From the NCBI GenBank assembly GCA_965214875.1, contig OZ243980.1:434001-498000 (forward strand): 64,000 nucleotides of DNA, read 5' to 3'. This DNA is from CBDAUN01 sp965214875 (GTDB lineage: Bacteria; Pseudomonadota; Gammaproteobacteria; Arenicellales; JAJDZL01). Below the pieces are notes generated by a model. The model had not been told where the DNA came from. It worked only from the letters and a program-made list of their open reading frames with translations, and ran no database searches. Below, piece after piece: positions 61,730 through 64,000 of this stretch (its first letter is position 1; the number at the start of each line of letters is the position of its first letter). The translations under genes were made by a program, and so were the position numbers.

Positions 61730-64000
61730 CTACTGGGGCGCGACCGGTTCAACCCGCGCCGCGCAAAACTTGAACTCTGGAATCTTGCCAACCGGATCCA
61801 GTGCAGGATTCGTCAGCACATTGGCGGCCGCTTCGGCGTAGCAAAACGGAATGAATACGACGCCGTCCGGTACAGCGCGATCGCTGCGCGACTTCAACTC
61901 GATTGCGCCGCGCCGGGTAACGACGCGGATCATTGCTCCTGATTCGATGCCAAGCGACTCCAGCTGAGCGCGCGACATGCTTGCAACCGCTTCCGGCTCC
62001 AGCTCATCCAGTACCCTGGTGCGGCGCGTCATCGAGCCGGTATGCCAGTGCTCAAGCTGCCTGCCGGTCGTGAGCACCAACGGGAAGTCTTGATCGGTAG
62101 GCTCGTCGGGCTGGCTAGGGCTAGCTGCCACCAGCTTGGCGCGGCCGGTTGGCGTCGGAAAGCCATCGCCGAACACGATGTCGATTCCCGGCTTGTCAGG
62201 CGCTTCGGAAGGATAGGTGACCGAGTCTTGCTGTTCCAGACGCTCCCATGAAATATTGTCAAGCGACGGCATGATGCTTGCCATTTCGCGGTAGATGTCC
62301 GAGGGGTGCTGATAGTTCCAGTCAAGGCCGATGCGGCGTGCGAGTTCCTGAATAATCCACCAGTCGTGCTTGGCATCGCCGGGCAAGGTCAGTGCGGTTC
62401 GTCCCATTTGCACCTGGCGGTTGGTGTTGGTGACTGTGCCGTCCTTTTCGGGCCATGCCGATGCGGGCAGCACGACATCGGCATGATAGGCGGTTTCGGT
62501 CATGAATAGGTCTTGCACCACTAGATGCTCTAGGCTTGCCAAGGCACCTCGCGCATGCTGGACATCCGGATCCGACATTGCGGGATTTTCGCCCATCACG
62601 TACAGCCCGCGAATGGTTCCTGCGTGTATGGCATCCATGATCTCGACGACGGTCAATCCTTTGACCGGATCAAGCGGGGTGCCCCAGGCATCTTCGAACT
62701 GAGAGCGCAGATCGTGCGACTCCACATGTTGATAGTCGGGCAGCATCATTGGGATCAAGCCGGCATCGGAAGCGCCTTGCACGTTGTTTTGGCCTCTGAG
62801 CGGGTGCAAGCCGGTTCCGGGCTTGCCGACGTTTCCGGTAATGGCCGCAAGACTGATCAGGCAGCGCGCATTGTCGGTGCCGTGCGTATGCTGCGAAATT
62901 CCCATGCCCCAGAAGATGATTCCGCGCTCGGCGGTTGCGAATTTTCGAGCGACAGCGCGCAGCACCTCGGCTTCGATGCCGCACACCGGTGCCATCGCCT
63001 CCGGAGTAAAGTCTTCAATGTGCTTTCGAAGGTTGTCGAAGCCTTCGGTGAACTGGCTGACATACTCGGCATCGTAGAGATTCTCGACAATGATGGTATG
63101 GAGCATCGCATTGAGCATGGCTACGTCGGTGCCGGGATTGAATTGCAGCACATGGGAGGCATGCCGTGCAAGCGACATCCCTCTTGGATCCATGACGATC
63201 AGATCTTTGCCTTGCTTTGCCGCCTGCTTGAAGAAGGTGGCGGCGACCGGGTGGTTTTCGGTTGGATTAGCTCCGATAACGATGATTGCATCGGCATCTT
63301 CGCAAGCGGTAAACGGTGCGGTGACGGCACCGGAACCGATACCTTCGAGCAGGGCTGCCACTGAGGATGCATGGCACAATCGGGTGCAGTGGTCCACGTT
63401 GTTGCTCCCGAATCCCGTTCGAACCAGCTTTTGCACGAGATAGGCTTCCTCGTTGGATCCCTTTGCCGACCCGAACCCGGCTAGGCCTTTGGAGCCGTGC
63501 TGTTCGATGATGCGCAAGAATCCTTGCGCAGCCCGATCAAGCGCCTCGTCCCAGGACGCTTCGCGAAAGTGCGTATGCAACTCGGACGGGTCGACTTGGT
63601 CGTTCGCTCCTTTCGGTGCGTCATCTCGGCGGATCAATGGCTTGGTCAAGCGGTGCGGATGCTTAATATAGTCGAATCCAAAGCGGCCTTTAACGCACAA
63701 TCGATTCCGGTTCGCCGGGCCGCCTCGCCCTTGCACGGCATGGATGTGGTTATCGTGAATCTGGTAGGTGATCAGGCATCCGACTCCGCAGTAGGGACAG
63801 ACGCTGTCGACCTGATCCAGTTCGATTTCCTTTGCCTTGCCGTTTTCGTCAACCAATGCGCTTTCGACTAGAGCGCCGGTTGGGCAGGCTTGAACGCATT
63901 CGCCGCAGGCCACGCACGTGCTATTGCCCATCGGGTCGTTGAAGTCGAAGACCACTTTCGACAGATGTCCGCGCCCGGCCATGCCGATTACATCGTTCAC
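61730..64000 (-). CDS. Formate dehydrogenase alpha subunit (molybdopterin, FdhA/FdsA type), N-terminus beyond window
   Basis: The visible 756 codons run off the right edge. The sequence begins in ferredoxin-like [4Fe-4S] domains (CVACGECVQACPTGALVESA). The molybdopterin oxidoreductase domain follows, with its own cluster CPYCGVGCLITYQI near visible residue 68 and LCVKGRFG. The active-site residue is cysteine, in NNVDHCTRLCHASSVAAL, not selenocysteine. Further cofactor loops are VIVIGANPTENHPVAATFFK and GLYVMGENPAMSDPD, and the C-terminal molydopterin-binding domain contains FPLVLTTGRQLEHWHTGSMT. It oxidises formate to CO2, usually as part of an NAD-dependent complex. Co-directional with the MttB-type gene. 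Codons upstream of 64000 are missing, so the true start is unknown. Confidence 0.93.
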   Translation of the reverse strand: MNDVIGMAGRGHLSKVVFDFNDPMGNSTCVACGECVQACPTGALVESALVDENGKAKEIELDQVDSVCPYCGVGCLITYQIHDNHIHAVQGRGGPANRNRLCVKGRFGFDYIKHPHRLTKPLIRRDDAPKGANDQVDPSELHTHFREASWDEALDRAAQGFLRIIEQHGSKGLAGFGSAKGSNEEAYLVQKLVRTGFGSNNVDHCTRLCHASSVAALLEGIGSGAVTAPFTACEDADAIIVIGANPTENHPVAATFFKQAAKQGKDLIVMDPRGMSLARHASHVLQFNPGTDVAMLNAMLHTIIVENLYDAEYVSQFTEGFDNLRKHIEDFTPEAMAPVCGIEAEVLRAVARKFATAERGIIFWGMGISQHTHGTDNARCLISLAAITGNVGKPGTGLHPLRGQNNVQGASDAGLIPMMLPDYQHVESHDLRSQFEDAWGTPLDPVKGLTVVEIMDAIHAGTIRGLYVMGENPAMSDPDVQHARGALASLEHLVVQDLFMTETAYHADVVLPASAWPEKDGTVTNTNRQVQMGRTALTLPGDAKHDWWIIQELARRIGLDWNYQHPSDIYREMASIMPSLDNISWERLEQQDSVTYPSEAPDKPGIDIVFGDGFPTPTGRAKLVAASPSQPDEPTDQDFPLVLTTGRQLEHWHTGSMTRRTRVLDELEPEAVASMSRAQLESLGIESGAMIRVVTRRGAIELKSRSDRAVPDGVVFIPFCYAEAAANVLTNPALDPVGKIPEFKFCAARVEPVAPQ

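Noticed and set aside
1..64000. CRISPR arrays, tRNA and rRNA genes
   Set aside because: No regularly spaced short repeats and no cloverleaf or rRNA-like conserved sequence were found by eye. A tRNAscan-SE/Infernal run would be needed to exclude a hidden one.

Overview
The window looks like the chromosome of a heterotrophic, probably host-associated or otherwise genome-eroding proteobacterium. The best taxonomic hints are gammaproteobacterial: a ccmA-ccmB-ccmC-ccmD run next to trmB, and tsaD divergent from rpsU. These conserved genes sit among intact catabolic genes, a dense field of broken insertion sequences (IS481, IS1380-like, IS4, IS110 and ISNCY-like pieces), eroded genes and defence or toxin-antitoxin genes. 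The placement is inference from gene content, not a phylogenetic result.

Region by region. 1-1457: reverse copy of an ATPase plus PD-(D/E)XK protein; its near twin is at 46856-48412 in opposite orientation, so about 45 kb is flanked by inverted repeats. 1863-5209: cytochrome P450, acetoacetate-decarboxylase-like and FAH-family genes. 5652-6327: exported protein whose start is cut off by a C9 tract. 6550-7643: TPR (TTC38-like) pseudogene. 7667-10685: cytochrome c maturation genes and trmB. 10739-23680: accessory region with an AbiEi-like remnant, a two-gene ATPase/TOPRIM module resembling PARIS or split OLD systems, a large unrecognised protein, nested IS elements, a DUF4338 (DruA-like) gene, a broken NYN nuclease and parDE. 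24032-25497: tsaD and rpsU. 25758-30458: glutamine-synthetase-like enzyme, Lrp regulator, Rieske oxygenase, glyoxalase I and a DHDPS-family aldolase, which look like use of methylated amines or betaine-like compounds. 30473-35572: decayed genes, a secreted protein, and a Schlafen/AlbA_2 gene split by an IS481 element. 35718-41886: type III restriction-modification locus with a PIN gene between mod and res. 42739-43397: toxin-antitoxin remnant (truncated HigB, intact HigA).

43643-64000 is mostly intact metabolism: tcuA-tcuB (tricarballylate-type oxidation), an AbrB-family membrane protein, a D-2-hydroxyacid dehydrogenase, a PrpF/GalD-type isomerase, a TctA-TctB fusion with its TctC binding protein, two tandem CoA-ligase pairs (a divergent malate-CoA-ligase-like pair, then sucCD), an MttB-family methyltransferase without a pyrrolysine codon, and a formate dehydrogenase alpha subunit running off the right edge. 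Together they suggest uptake of a tricarboxylate, its oxidation or isomerisation, entry through CoA ligases, and oxidation of one-carbon units from methylated compounds.

The most unusual signals are the mosaic inverted ATPase/nuclease pair, the compact ATPase/TOPRIM module, a subterminal IS481 hairpin whose two arms covary between copies, the mod-PIN-res arrangement, the C9 tract in a signal peptide, and the CoA-ligase beta subunit with altered active-site loops.
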